Below are positions 1-6,582 of a DNA stretch of 13,286 nucleotides, piece by piece. Source of the stretch: Pseudomonadota bacterium (GTDB taxonomy: Bacteria > Pseudomonadota > Gammaproteobacteria > Steroidobacterales > Steroidobacteraceae); NCBI GenBank assembly GCA_021792815.1, contig JAJYTX010000033.1:1-13286 (forward strand), given 5' to 3'. The translations under genes were made by a program, and so were the position numbers. The notes below the pieces were generated by a model. It searched no databases. It was not told the origin of the DNA and was given only the letters and a program-made list of their open reading frames with translations. Position 1 is the stretch's first letter; each line of letters begins with the position of its first letter.

Positions 1-212
1 CCATGTATCACGACCAGGGCCTGCCGGTGGTCAAACATACCGGATTCGACAGCGCGGTGAACGTCACGCTCGGCCTGCCGATCCTGCGCACCTCGGTCGA
101 TCACGGCACGGCGCTCGATCTGGCCGGAACGGGGCGCGCCGATGCCGGCAACCTCGCGGCGGCGATCCGGCTGGCCATCGAGCTGGCCAGCCGACGCACT
201 GCGAGCGCCTGA
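1..212 (+). CDS. pdxA: 4-hydroxythreonine-4-phosphate dehydrogenase, C-terminal fragment (cut by window edge)
   Basis: These are the last 69 or so residues of PdxA, the NAD-dependent enzyme that oxidises 4-hydroxy-threonine-4-phosphate in the DXP-dependent pyridoxal phosphate pathway in the cytoplasm. The fragment opens with the family motif MYHDQGLP, whose His corresponds to the third metal-binding His of the active site (His266 of E. coli PdxA). [19 protein letters not shown] and a LAGTG segment follow, both typical of the PdxA C-terminus. The 5' part lies outside the window; reading frame is set by codons starting at base 3. The TGA stop at 210-212 shares its A with the ATG of rsmA, so the two genes are probably translationally coupled, as in the classical pdxA-rsmA-apaG-apaH operon of gammaproteobacteria. 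Identification is firm; only the truncation by the window limits it. Confidence 0.95.
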   Translation, partial: MYHDQGLPVVKHTGFDSAVNVTLGLPILRTSVDHGTALDLAGTGRADAGNLAAAIRLAIELASRRTASA

Positions 213-1024
213 TGGGCGCAGAACGGGCGCGCGCCGGCCCCATGCGCCCGCGCCGGCGGTTCGGCCAGCACTTCCTGCACGACCCGGCGGTCATCGAGCG
301 CATCGTCGCGGCACTCGCCCCGGGCGCCGGGGACTGCCTGGTGGAGATCGGCCCCGGACGCGGGGCGCTCACACGCCACTTGCTGCAGTTCCCCTGCCGC
401 TCGCTCGATGCGATCGAGATCGACCGCGACCTCGCCGCGCTGCTGCGCGAAGCGTTCGCCGCCGAGCCACGCTTCACGCTGCACTCGGCGGATGCGCTGC
501 GGTTCGACTTCGCGGCACTCGCGCGTGCGCGAGGCCGGCTGCGCGTGACCGGCAATCTGCCGTATAACATCTCGACGCCGCTGCTGTTTCATCTGCTGGA
601 CAGTGTGCCGGCCATCGAGGATCTGCACCTGATGCTGCAGCGCGAGGTCATCGAGCGCATGGCGGCGGCGCCGGGCGATGCCGCGTATGGCCGGCTCACC
701 GTCATGCTCGCCCCCTGGGTGCGCGTGGAGCGGCTGTTCGACGTCGGACCCGGAGCCTTCCAACCGCCGCCGCGGGTGTGGTCGGCGGTCGCGCGGCTCA
801 CCGTGCGGCCGCAGCCCGCGTTTAGCGTGAGCCCTGGCTTTGCCGCGGTGGTCGCAGCCGCGTTCTCCCACCGGCGCAAGACCTTGCGCAATGCGCTGAA
901 AGGCCTCGCCACCCCCGGGCAGATCGAGCGCTGCGGCGTGGACCCTGCGGCTCGCCCCGAGACTGTCCCGCCGCAGGCCTTCAATGCCATCGCAGAACTG
1001 GCGGGGGTCGGTTCCGCCCCGTGA
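212..1024 (+). CDS. rsmA: 16S rRNA (adenine(1518)-N6/adenine(1519)-N6)-dimethyltransferase
   Basis: RsmA (KsgA) uses S-adenosylmethionine to dimethylate the two adjacent adenines of the helix 45 loop in 16S rRNA, a late step in 30S subunit maturation. The 270-aa product has the family hallmarks in order: the N-terminal RRFGQHFLHDP motif (residues about 15-25), the SAM-binding VEIGPGRGALT, an acidic IEIDRDLA stretch that would contact the SAM ribose, the catalytic GNLPYNIS, and the C-terminal SHRRKTLRNAL of the rRNA-binding lobe. Length agrees with E. coli KsgA (273 aa). The ATG at 212 overlaps the pdxA stop (TGATG). An in-frame ATG at 242 would give 260 aa and still leave FGQHFL intact, so it is a possible alternative; neither has a strong Shine-Dalgarno sequence. 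I chose 212 for the coupling overlap. Confidence 0.96.
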   Translation: MGAERARAGPMRPRRRFGQHFLHDPAVIERIVAALAPGAGDCLVEIGPGRGALTRHLLQFPCRSLDAIEIDRDLAALLREAFAAEPRFTLHSADALRFDFAALARARGRLRVTGNLPYNISTPLLFHLLDSVPAIEDLHLMLQREVIERMAAAPGDAAYGRLTVMLAPWVRVERLFDVGPGAFQPPPRVWSAVARLTVRPQPAFSVSPGFAAVVAAAFSHRRKTLRNALKGLATPGQIERCGVDPAARPETVPPQAFNAIAELAGVGSAP

Positions 1025-1034
1025 TGCCCCCAGG

Positions 1035-1058
1035 GCGCTCGGCGCAGCTGCCGAGCGC
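1035..1058 (+). terminator. Stem-loop between rsmA and the uspA-like gene
   Basis: A perfect 9-bp inverted repeat (GCGCTCGGC at 1035-1043 pairing with 1050-1058) encloses a 6-base loop and begins 11 bases after the rsmA stop. The downstream bases contain only scattered Ts, not a U tract, so it may be a weak or factor-dependent terminator, an attenuator or an mRNA-stabilising hairpin rather than a strong intrinsic terminator. It lies in the 137-bp gap that splits the otherwise compact operon. No convincing promoter was seen in the rest of that gap. Confidence 0.4.
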
Positions 1059-1161
1059 TGCGGGTTGAGTTAGGCTAGGCCCCTCGGTCCCGGGCGCCTG
1101 ACCGGCAAGGTCCCCGGTCCGACAGACTCCCCGGTATCGGGCAACCCGGCGGTATATCGGC

Positions 1162-1608
1162 ATGACACGACCCTACCGGCGCATTTTGCTCGTCGTCGAC
1201 CTGAGCGACGACAGCCTGCCGATCGGACAGCGCGCAGCCGAGCTGGCCGGTGGGCTCGGCGCCGAGATCGAGCTGCTGCACGTGATCGAATTTCTCCCGG
1301 TCGAACCCATGGCCGAAACACTGATGACTTCGGTGCGCATCGAGGACGAACTGCTCGAGCGCGCCCGGGAACGTCTCGCGGCCCTGGCGAGCGGGCTCGG
1401 CCTGCCGGATGCGCCCCGCCGGGTCGAGATGGGCAGTGTCAAGGCCGAGATCGTGCGCGTCGCCCGGGAGCGGCAGGCGGACCTCATCGTGCTCGGCAGC
1501 CGCGAGCGCCACGGCTTGTCCATCCTGGTCAATCTCACCGAGGACACCATCCTGCACGCTGCCCCCTGTGACGTTCTCGCCGTGCGCGTCAGCAGACCAG
1601 CCGGGTAA
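1162..1608 (+). CDS. Universal stress protein, UspA family
   Basis: The 148-aa product is a single-domain Usp protein. It opens with the usual first beta strand (RRILLVVDLSDDS, where the family Asp follows the strand). ELLHVIE comes next, then the late Rossmann-like strand ADLIVLGSRERHG and the final strand CDVLAVRV. The C-terminal nucleotide-binding signature of ATP-binding Usps (G-2x-G-9x-G-S/T) is not present: the region after LGSRERHG reads LSILVNLTED, with no second Gly and no GS. It therefore resembles the non-ATP-binding E. coli UspA type. It is a cytoplasmic stress protein whose precise role cannot be read from sequence. It sits between rsmA and apaG, with 137 bp upstream and 11 bp before apaG, so it is probably co-transcribed with apaGH. 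The ATG at 1162 has no clear Shine-Dalgarno sequence but begins exactly at the first Usp strand. Confidence 0.9.
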   Translation: MTRPYRRILLVVDLSDDSLPIGQRAAELAGGLGAEIELLHVIEFLPVEPMAETLMTSVRIEDELLERARERLAALASGLGLPDAPRRVEMGSVKAEIVRVARERQADLIVLGSRERHGLSILVNLTEDTILHAAPCDVLAVRVSRPAG

Positions 1609-1619
1609 AATCACGGTGC

Positions 1620-1997
1620 ATGAGCGCCCGCCACAAGATTCGCATAGACGTCGAAACCAGCTACCTGCGTGAGCAATCGAACCCGCAGGAGCAACGCTAT
1701 GTGTTCTCCTACACCATCACCATCCACAATGATGGCGGGTTGCCGGCGACGCTGCTCACCCGGCACTGGACGATCACCGACGCCAACGGCACCGTGAAGG
1801 AAGTGCGCGGCGAGGGGGTCGTCGGCGAGCAGCCCCGGCTCGAGCCCGGCCAGGGGTTTCGCTACTCGAGCGGCGCGGTGCTCGAAACCCCCGTGGGCAC
1901 CATGCAGGGCAGCTACCAGATGGTCGACGGCGAGGGCCGGCGGTTCGACGCGCCCATCCCCCTGTTCCGCCTCGCCATGCCCGGGATCCTGCATTGA
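1620..1997 (+). CDS. apaG: ApaG protein (Co2+/Mg2+ efflux-associated, DUF525)
   Basis: The 125-aa product is a full-length ApaG/DUF525 protein, a small beta-sandwich with a fibronectin-III-like fold. Recognisable segments are the VETSYLREQSNPQEQRYVFS stretch near the N-terminus, ITIHN, the core LLTRHWTITDANG, EVRGEGVVGEQP, and the C-terminal MQGSYQMV and APIPLFRLAMP. In Salmonella the homologue (CorD) is linked to cobalt and magnesium efflux, but the molecular activity remains uncertain. The gene follows the uspA-like gene by 11 bp. Its TGA stop at 1995-1997 overlaps the TTG start of apaH, the usual tight apaG-apaH coupling. Length and motifs match the family, so the assignment is firm while the biochemical role is not. 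Confidence 0.95.
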   Translation: MSARHKIRIDVETSYLREQSNPQEQRYVFSYTITIHNDGGLPATLLTRHWTITDANGTVKEVRGEGVVGEQPRLEPGQGFRYSSGAVLETPVGTMQGSYQMVDGEGRRFDAPIPLFRLAMPGILH

Positions 1998-2809
1998 CCC
2001 GCCATGCCATCGGTGACGTGCAGGGCTGTTATACGGAGCTGCGCGCCCTGCTCCATCGCATCGGGTTTTCCATCGACCGGGACCGGTTGTGGTTCGTCGG
2101 CGACCTGGTCAACCGGGGACCCGACTCGCTCGAGGTGCTCAGGTTCGTCCGCTCGCTCGGGGACAATGCGGTGGCGGTGCTCGGCAATCATGATCTGCAC
2201 CTGCTGGCATTGGCGGCCGGCAGCGGCCGGCCGCGCCGCTCGGACACCCTGGACGCGATCCTCTCGGCGAGCGATCGAGACCGCCTCCTGGAGTGGCTCA
2301 CGACCCGGCCGCTCGCGCACCTCGAGGGTGGGGATCTGCTGCTCCACGCCGGTGTCGTGCCGCAATGGACGGTGCAGATGACGCTCGCACTGGCACGCGA
2401 AGTCGAGTACGCCCTGCAGCACACTCCGCGGGAGCTCTTCCACAACCTGTACGGCGACGAGCCCGACCGGTGGCGTCCCGACCTCGCCGGCACGGACCGG
2501 CTGCGTTTCATCATCAACGTACTCACCCGCATGCGGGTGTGCACCCGCGATGGGCGTGTCAACCTCGAGATCAAAGGCAAGCCGCCCGAGGACGGTTCCG
2601 TGTGGCGCCCCTGGTTCGATGTCGAGCGCCTGACAGGCGAGACGCGCGTGATCTGCGGCCACTGGTCGGCGCTCGGCCTGCTGGTGCGCCCCGACGTGGT
2701 CGCGCTCGATACCGGCTGCGTGTGGGGCGGGGCCCTGACGGCCTTCGATCTGGACTCCGACACCCTTGCTTCGGTTGCTTCACGCGGCTACCGCACCATC
2801 GAGGTCTAG
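1994..2809 (+). CDS. apaH: Bis(5'-nucleosyl)-tetraphosphatase, symmetrical (Ap4A hydrolase)
   Basis: ApaH cleaves diadenosine tetraphosphate symmetrically to two ADP and can remove Np4 caps from RNA. It is a cytoplasmic calcineurin-type metallophosphatase. The 271-aa product carries the metal-site motifs in order: GDVQGC (Asp8), GDLVNRGPDS (Asp37), GNHDLHLL (Asn65, His66), LLHAG (His118) and CGHW (His223), plus the family ending ALDTGCVWGG. The second residue of the first metal motif is Gln10 where E. coli has His; to my knowledge this is common in ApaH of other gammaproteobacteria and should not inactivate the enzyme. The start is a TTG at 1994 overlapping the apaG stop. It gives the expected N-terminus six residues before GDVQGC, and no ATG fits that position. 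The dioxygenase gene follows after 10 bp. Confidence 0.96.
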   Translation: MTRHAIGDVQGCYTELRALLHRIGFSIDRDRLWFVGDLVNRGPDSLEVLRFVRSLGDNAVAVLGNHDLHLLALAAGSGRPRRSDTLDAILSASDRDRLLEWLTTRPLAHLEGGDLLLHAGVVPQWTVQMTLALAREVEYALQHTPRELFHNLYGDEPDRWRPDLAGTDRLRFIINVLTRMRVCTRDGRVNLEIKGKPPEDGSVWRPWFDVERLTGETRVICGHWSALGLLVRPDVVALDTGCVWGGALTAFDLDSDTLASVASRGYRTIEV

Positions 2810-2819
2810 CAGCTCCACC

Positions 2820-3329
2820 ATGCTCTCCCTGCACAGCATCTCCTTCCAACAGTGGATCGATCGCCACCGCCACCTGCTCAAGCCTCCGGTCGGCAACCGG
2901 CGGGTCTTCGAGGACGGGGATTTCATCATCATGGCGGTCGGGGGCCCGAACGTGCGCCGCGACTACCACGTCGACCCCGGACAGGAGCTCTTCTACCAGA
3001 TCGAAGGTGACATGGTGCTGAGAACGCGCCAGGACGGCCAGCCAGTCGACGTACCGGTCCGCCAGGGCGAGATGCTGCTGCTGCCCGCGCTCGTGCCGCA
3101 CTCGCCGCAACGTCCGGCCGATACGGTCGGCCTGGTGATCGAGCGGCGGCGCCAGCCGGGGGAGCAGGACGGCTTTCAGTGGTACTGCGAGCGCTGCGGG
3201 ACATTGCTGCACGAGGCGTTCATCGAGCTGACCGACATCGAGACGCAGCTGCCGCCGGTGTTCGAGCGTTTCTACGCCAGCCGCGACGCGCGCACCTGCA
3301 GGCGCTGCGGGACGGTGCAGGAGCGCTGA
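2820..3329 (+). CDS. nbaC: 3-hydroxyanthranilate 3,4-dioxygenase
   Basis: This enzyme (also called HAAO) opens the ring of 3-hydroxyanthranilate with O2 to give the semialdehyde that closes to quinolinate, in the kynurenine route to NAD or in 2-nitrobenzoate/tryptophan catabolism. The 169-aa cupin shows the Fe(II) ligands His50, Glu56 (DYHVDPGQELFYQ) and His94 (VPHSPQRP). It also has the substrate-binding Arg46/Arg47 region, Arg98 and Glu108. The second, rubredoxin-like metal site of bacterial enzymes is complete: Cys123-x2-Cys126 and Cys160-x2-Cys163. Length matches bacterial homologues (about 174 aa). The ATG at 2820 puts the protein in register with them; an upstream in-frame start at 2766 lies inside apaH and adds a non-homologous Ser-rich tail. 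It lies 10 bp after apaH and probably ends the operon. No other kynurenine-pathway gene is in the window. Confidence 0.93.
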   Translation: MLSLHSISFQQWIDRHRHLLKPPVGNRRVFEDGDFIIMAVGGPNVRRDYHVDPGQELFYQIEGDMVLRTRQDGQPVDVPVRQGEMLLLPALVPHSPQRPADTVGLVIERRRQPGEQDGFQWYCERCGTLLHEAFIELTDIETQLPPVFERFYASRDARTCRRCGTVQER

Positions 3330-3547
3330 GCCGCCGCGCCCGGCGGATCAGCCCCCCCGAAGGATCCCGCGCAGAGCCGCATCGGCGCCGAACGGCCCCT
3401 GCTCGAGGCTGCCGCCGGTGCGGTACGGGCTCATCATCATTCATCAGAATTTCCTCAGGACTCGCTGGCGGGACGATTCCTACAGTCCGCGCGGCCAGAT
3501 GGCGCCGGATCTCACGCCCGTGCGTGCAGAGACGTCTGGCAGCGTCC

Positions 3548-4396
3548 ATGCATCGTTCACCCCCTGTGCGGACCTCCCGTCCGCGTCTTGCGCGTCCCAC
3601 GCCGTCGGTGGGCCCGGACTCCTGGACGTTCCGCAGACTTCCCGGGCTGCCCGGCATCGAAGTGGCGACCTCCCGCTCACCGATGCCGGCGCGCTTCTAC
3701 ACGGAGCGCTATGGCATCCGGTATTGCCCTGGCGGCGAGCCCCCCGAGTCCGGGCGGCACTGCGCCGTTCGGCTGATGCAGCCTGGCGAAGTGCACATTG
3801 ACCGGTCCGCATGCCGCTGTCCGGGCCTGCAGATCCTGTTCATCGAGCCGGCGCTGATCCACACTGCATCGCGCGAACGAGGCCTGTGCGCCGCGCCGCG
3901 ATCTGGATCGGGCTGCAGCGCCGAGCAGGACCTGCTCGAGGCCGTGCGTGCCCTGGCTCGCGCCCTGGCCGCCGGGTCGGGAGCCGAGTCGCACTCCTGT
4001 CTCGGCCAGTGCATACACCGTCTGCTCGATGTGCTGAGTGCGGCCGGCACCCTTGCCCGAGAGCCGCCCGATCCGGTGCGGCGCGCCCGGGAGTGGCTGC
4101 GCCGGCACTGCGAGGAGACGATTCCGCTCGCGGCGCTGGCGCGCATCTCCCGGCTCAGCCCCTATCATCTGCTGCGCGTGTTCCGCGACACGCTCGGCCT
4201 GCCGCCCCACGCCTACCAGATCCACCTGCGCATCGAGCGGGCCCGCGGTCTGCTGCAGGCAGGGCTGCCCCCCAGCCGGGTCGCCACCGCCGTCGGCTTT
4301 GCCGATCAGAGCCACCTGACCCGCCACTTCCGCAGGGTGCTGGGGGTCACCCCGGGCACGTACCAGGCCGCCGGCCGCCTGCCGGCGGCCCGCTGA
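3548..4396 (+). CDS. AraC-family transcriptional regulator
   Basis: The 282-aa product ends in a clear AraC/XylS DNA-binding domain (residues about 176-273). This has two helix-turn-helix units, the first around LAALARISRLSPYHLLRVF and the second around VATAVGFADQSHLTRHFRRV, followed by the family ending GVTPGTYQ. The N-terminal half (about 28-105) resembles the AraC ligand-binding cupin fold (PGIEV, then RLMQPGEVH and LFIEPAL) but is short and divergent. Eight Cys residues (60, 72, 89, 91, 114, 123, 151, 155) lie ahead of the DNA-binding domain, an unusually high number. The start is uncertain: I chose the ATG at 3548, while the open frame continues upstream into the dioxygenase gene and a GTG near 3524 is possible. 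No Shine-Dalgarno sequence is obvious. The target genes are unknown; neighbours are the dioxygenase gene 218 bp upstream and a convergent lipoprotein gene. Confidence 0.85.
   Translation: MHRSPPVRTSRPRLARPTPSVGPDSWTFRRLPGLPGIEVATSRSPMPARFYTERYGIRYCPGGEPPESGRHCAVRLMQPGEVHIDRSACRCPGLQILFIEPALIHTASRERGLCAAPRSGSGCSAEQDLLEAVRALARALAAGSGAESHSCLGQCIHRLLDVLSAAGTLAREPPDPVRRAREWLRRHCEETIPLAALARISRLSPYHLLRVFRDTLGLPPHAYQIHLRIERARGLLQAGLPPSRVATAVGFADQSHLTRHFRRVLGVTPGTYQAAGRLPAAR
4366..4390. terminator. Strong GC hairpin at a convergent gene end
   Basis: A perfect 10-bp inverted repeat (GGCCGCCGGC at 4366-4375 pairing with 4381-4390) surrounds a 5-base loop. It overlaps the last codons of the AraC-family gene, which stops at 4396, and lies 16 bases beyond the end of the convergent lipoprotein gene (4406). 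Being symmetrical it could act on transcripts from either side. No T tract follows on either strand, so efficient intrinsic termination is not assured. With only 9 bp between the two stop codons it is the best available candidate for separating the two transcripts. Confidence 0.45.
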
Positions 4397-4405
4397 GCGC
4401 GTCGC

Positions 4406-6550
4406 TCACCACGATCCGATCAGTTTCACCGTCGAGGTGTCCGAGAAGCTCCCGCCCGACAGCGCGCAGCCCATCGTCGAACTCAGCGACACCATGGGAT
4501 TGGCCAAGCCCGTGACCATGCCGGTCGCAGAGGCGCCCCCGGTACAGCCGGCCGGGTCCGTCCCGAGCAAGGCACCGCTGACCGTGAGGTTCGTCCCATC
4601 CGACACCACCGTCACGGTGGAGGTGCCCGACGGAATCGTCTCCGTAGTGGTCTGCCCCGGCACGGTAACCGTCTGGCCACCCGCCGTACAGGTCGTCGCG
4701 GAGCTCGTGTCCGTCACCGTGAAGTTGGCGACCGATACCGATGCGGTGTAGGTTCCTGGGGTCTGAATGTCGCCATTGACCGTGGCATTCAGGATTCCCT
4801 GGCCACTCGAGGTGATGGTGGCGGCGGTGCAGCCCGCCACGGCGGTCGCCGTTCCCGAACCGGACAGCGTCACCGAACCGGAGAGCGTGTACGTCTTACC
4901 GCCTCCCGTCGATCCGCCGCCCGCAGCGGCCGTCAGCCCGGCGACGTTGGTTGCCGCCTGGGCGAGCGCCGCCAGGTTGACGGTCTGAGTGTCCGCGGCA
5001 ATGACCGCACCGCTCGCCGGATCGCTGGCCGTCAGCTGGACGCTCGTGTAGTTCGCGCCCGCGACTCCCGCCGGCATCCACACCGCATAGTGCCCGCCCG
5101 GATCGGACACGCCCAGCGCCTGTGCGCTGCCGAAACAGCAGTACTCGACCGCGTCCTGCTGACTCACGGGAAGCGTCCCCTGGATCAGGCCCGCGCTGTA
5201 CGCCGTCGAGCCGCTCAGCACGGCCATGTCGACCGCGTCCGCCTCACCGAGTTTCCCGGAGGTCACGAGGCTCTGCGCATTCTGCAGGAACGTCGCCAGG
5301 CCCGAACCGGCCGACACGAGCGTGCCCGCCGGGGCGGTCAGCGGATTGAGGCTCGCCAGCGCCGACCACACCGTCGATGCCAGATCATTGCCATCGTTCG
5401 TGAGCTGGCCCTGCAGTTCACTCATCGTCTGCGAACCGCAGCCGATGGCCGCCGCGCACGCCGCCACCGCTCCGATCGTGTGGAAGGTGGAGTCCAGCGT
5501 CACGTACACGTGCGTGAGCGCCAGGGGGATCCCCACCAGCGGGCTCTCGTCGGCGCCGGTCACCGCGGCCGTTCCCTCCACCACGGCCTGATCCGCCTGG
5601 AGGCTGCCCACGGAGCTGTCCTGCCCCTGCAGATACGCGCGCAGGGTGTAGGCGCCATTGGAGGTCGTCAGAACGGTGTTGAGAGCGCTCCACCAGCCCG
5701 CAGGGCTCGCGGCGGCCTTGATGCGCCGGACCGGCGCATCGGCGGCGGCCCTGCCCCCCACGATGAGCGCCTTGGCCGTCGTCACCACGGGAACCGAGGG
5801 CACCATCTGCTGCAGCGCGGCGAGCAGCACCTGATCCATCAGGGCGAGCTGCGTCGGGTCGAGCTGCAGGGCGCCGCCCGATGCATCGGTGCCGATCGGT
5901 ACCGTGCCGCCGCTGGCTGCCGTGGCGATGGCATTCTGGGTCGTCAGCGCACCGTTGAGCAGCGTGGTGACCGTGCTGAGGGCGTTCGAGAGATGGGCAA
6001 GACCCGGGTTTTCACTGTGCACGAGCTGCAGCTCGCTCAGGCGGATCCCTTGGATCAGCGTCTCGAAGGTCATGAACGCGGAACTGACCTGTCCCGGCGT
6101 GAGCCCGTACGTCGAGAGCGCCGGGAGGTTCTGCACGGACAGGGTGAGCGCATTGCTCGACACACCGCCCTGGCTCACCGTGACCTGCACCGTTCCGGAG
6201 CTCGGCACGCCATTCAACAGGTAGATCGGCACCCCGACGCTCACCACGCCCGCCGAGGAGACCGCGAGCGCCGGCACGGTGACCGAATAGGCCTTCCCGT
6301 CCGAGTAGGTGACCGTCACGGCGCCGCTCGACGCCAGTCCCGCGGTCGAGAGAGTCTCGAGGGCGAGCGGCGCGGGACTGGTCAGGTCCGCGGATTTCAG
6401 CGTCAACGCCGGCGACGAGGACGACGAAGAGGATGAAGACGAGGATGACGAGGCACTCGATCCGGACCCACCGCCCCCGCCGCAGGCTGCCAGCAACAGC
6501 ATGAGGCCGCCCATCGCCACCTGCCGCAGAACGGCCTCGAGACGCTTCAT
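4406..6550 (-). CDS. Large Ser/Thr/Gly-rich lipoprotein of unknown function (714 aa)
   Basis: I do not recognise a specific family. The product starts with a lipoprotein signal peptide: basic MKRLEAVLRQ, a hydrophobic core GGLMLLL, and the lipobox LAAC with the acylated Cys at residue 23. Gly at +2 is compatible with outer-membrane sorting. After a Gly-rich stretch comes a run of 13 Ser (residues 34-46), probably a flexible tether. Residues about 50-150 look like an IPT/Ig-like beta domain (GTVQVTVSQGGVSSNALTLSVQNLP). The middle is mixed helical and rich in Ala/Leu. Residues about 560-714 form a Thr/Ser-rich beta region with several Cys that could form disulfides. The start is the ATG at 6550, five bases after GGGAG; a GTG at 6556 overlaps that Shine-Dalgarno sequence and is less likely. 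It lies 32 bp after a similar lipoprotein gene and is probably co-transcribed with it. Confidence 0.8.
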   Translation of the reverse strand: MKRLEAVLRQVAMGGLMLLLAACGGGGGSGSSASSSSSSSSSSSSSPALTLKSADLTSPAPLALETLSTAGLASSGAVTVTYSDGKAYSVTVPALAVSSAGVVSVGVPIYLLNGVPSSGTVQVTVSQGGVSSNALTLSVQNLPALSTYGLTPGQVSSAFMTFETLIQGIRLSELQLVHSENPGLAHLSNALSTVTTLLNGALTTQNAIATAASGGTVPIGTDASGGALQLDPTQLALMDQVLLAALQQMVPSVPVVTTAKALIVGGRAAADAPVRRIKAAASPAGWWSALNTVLTTSNGAYTLRAYLQGQDSSVGSLQADQAVVEGTAAVTGADESPLVGIPLALTHVYVTLDSTFHTIGAVAACAAAIGCGSQTMSELQGQLTNDGNDLASTVWSALASLNPLTAPAGTLVSAGSGLATFLQNAQSLVTSGKLGEADAVDMAVLSGSTAYSAGLIQGTLPVSQQDAVEYCCFGSAQALGVSDPGGHYAVWMPAGVAGANYTSVQLTASDPASGAVIAADTQTVNLAALAQAATNVAGLTAAAGGGSTGGGKTYTLSGSVTLSGSGTATAVAGCTAATITSSGQGILNATVNGDIQTPGTYTASVSVANFTVTDTSSATTCTAGGQTVTVPGQTTTETIPSGTSTVTVVSDGTNLTVSGALLGTDPAGCTGGASATGMVTGLANPMVSLSSTMGCALSGGSFSDTSTVKLIGSW
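6413..6451 (-). repeat. Poly-serine tract of 13 TCN codons
   Basis: Thirteen consecutive Ser codons follow the lipobox of the 714-aa lipoprotein. All are TCN, but all four synonyms (TCG, TCA, TCC, TCT) are mixed, so this is not a pure trinucleotide repeat. On the plus strand it appears as a purine-rich GA(C/A/G/T) run. The mix suggests selection for a serine linker rather than recent slippage expansion. Confidence 0.8.
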
Positions 6551-6555
6551 ACTCA

Positions 6556-6560
6556 CTCCC
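6556..6560 (-). promoter_or_regulatory. Ribosome binding site that decides the start of the 714-aa lipoprotein
   Basis: GGGAG on the minus strand lies five bases before the ATG at 6550. The alternative GTG start at 6556 shares a base with this site and so cannot use it. This supports the ATG. Confidence 0.6.
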
Positions 6561-6582
6561 GGATACCGCGGTTGATCCTGAC

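Noticed and set aside
101..871. 256-aa open frame on the minus strand opposite rsmA
   Set aside because: No motif is present and it lies fully antisense to a confidently identified conserved gene.
2766..2819. Upstream in-frame start for the dioxygenase, inside apaH
   Set aside because: It adds 18 Ser/Ala-rich residues not seen in the family and would overlap apaH. The ATG at 2820 aligns with known N-termini.
3330..3547. Promoter search in the gap before the AraC-family gene, including a TACAGT hexamer near 3481 and an AT-richer CATCATCATTCATCAG stretch
   Set aside because: No -35-like hexamer at proper spacing was found. The region probably holds a promoter but no element can be called.
5090..6436. 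448-aa open frame on the plus strand, antisense to the 714-aa lipoprotein
   Set aside because: It is rich in Arg, Gly, His and Ala without any domain, and lies wholly opposite a gene with a signal peptide, lipobox and ribosome binding site. It is a GC-skew shadow.
6309..6575. Small acidic protein with a poly-Asp/Glu run followed by poly-Pro (plus strand)
   Set aside because: The acidic run is just the antisense of the poly-serine tract and the Pro run the antisense of the Gly-rich lipobox region.
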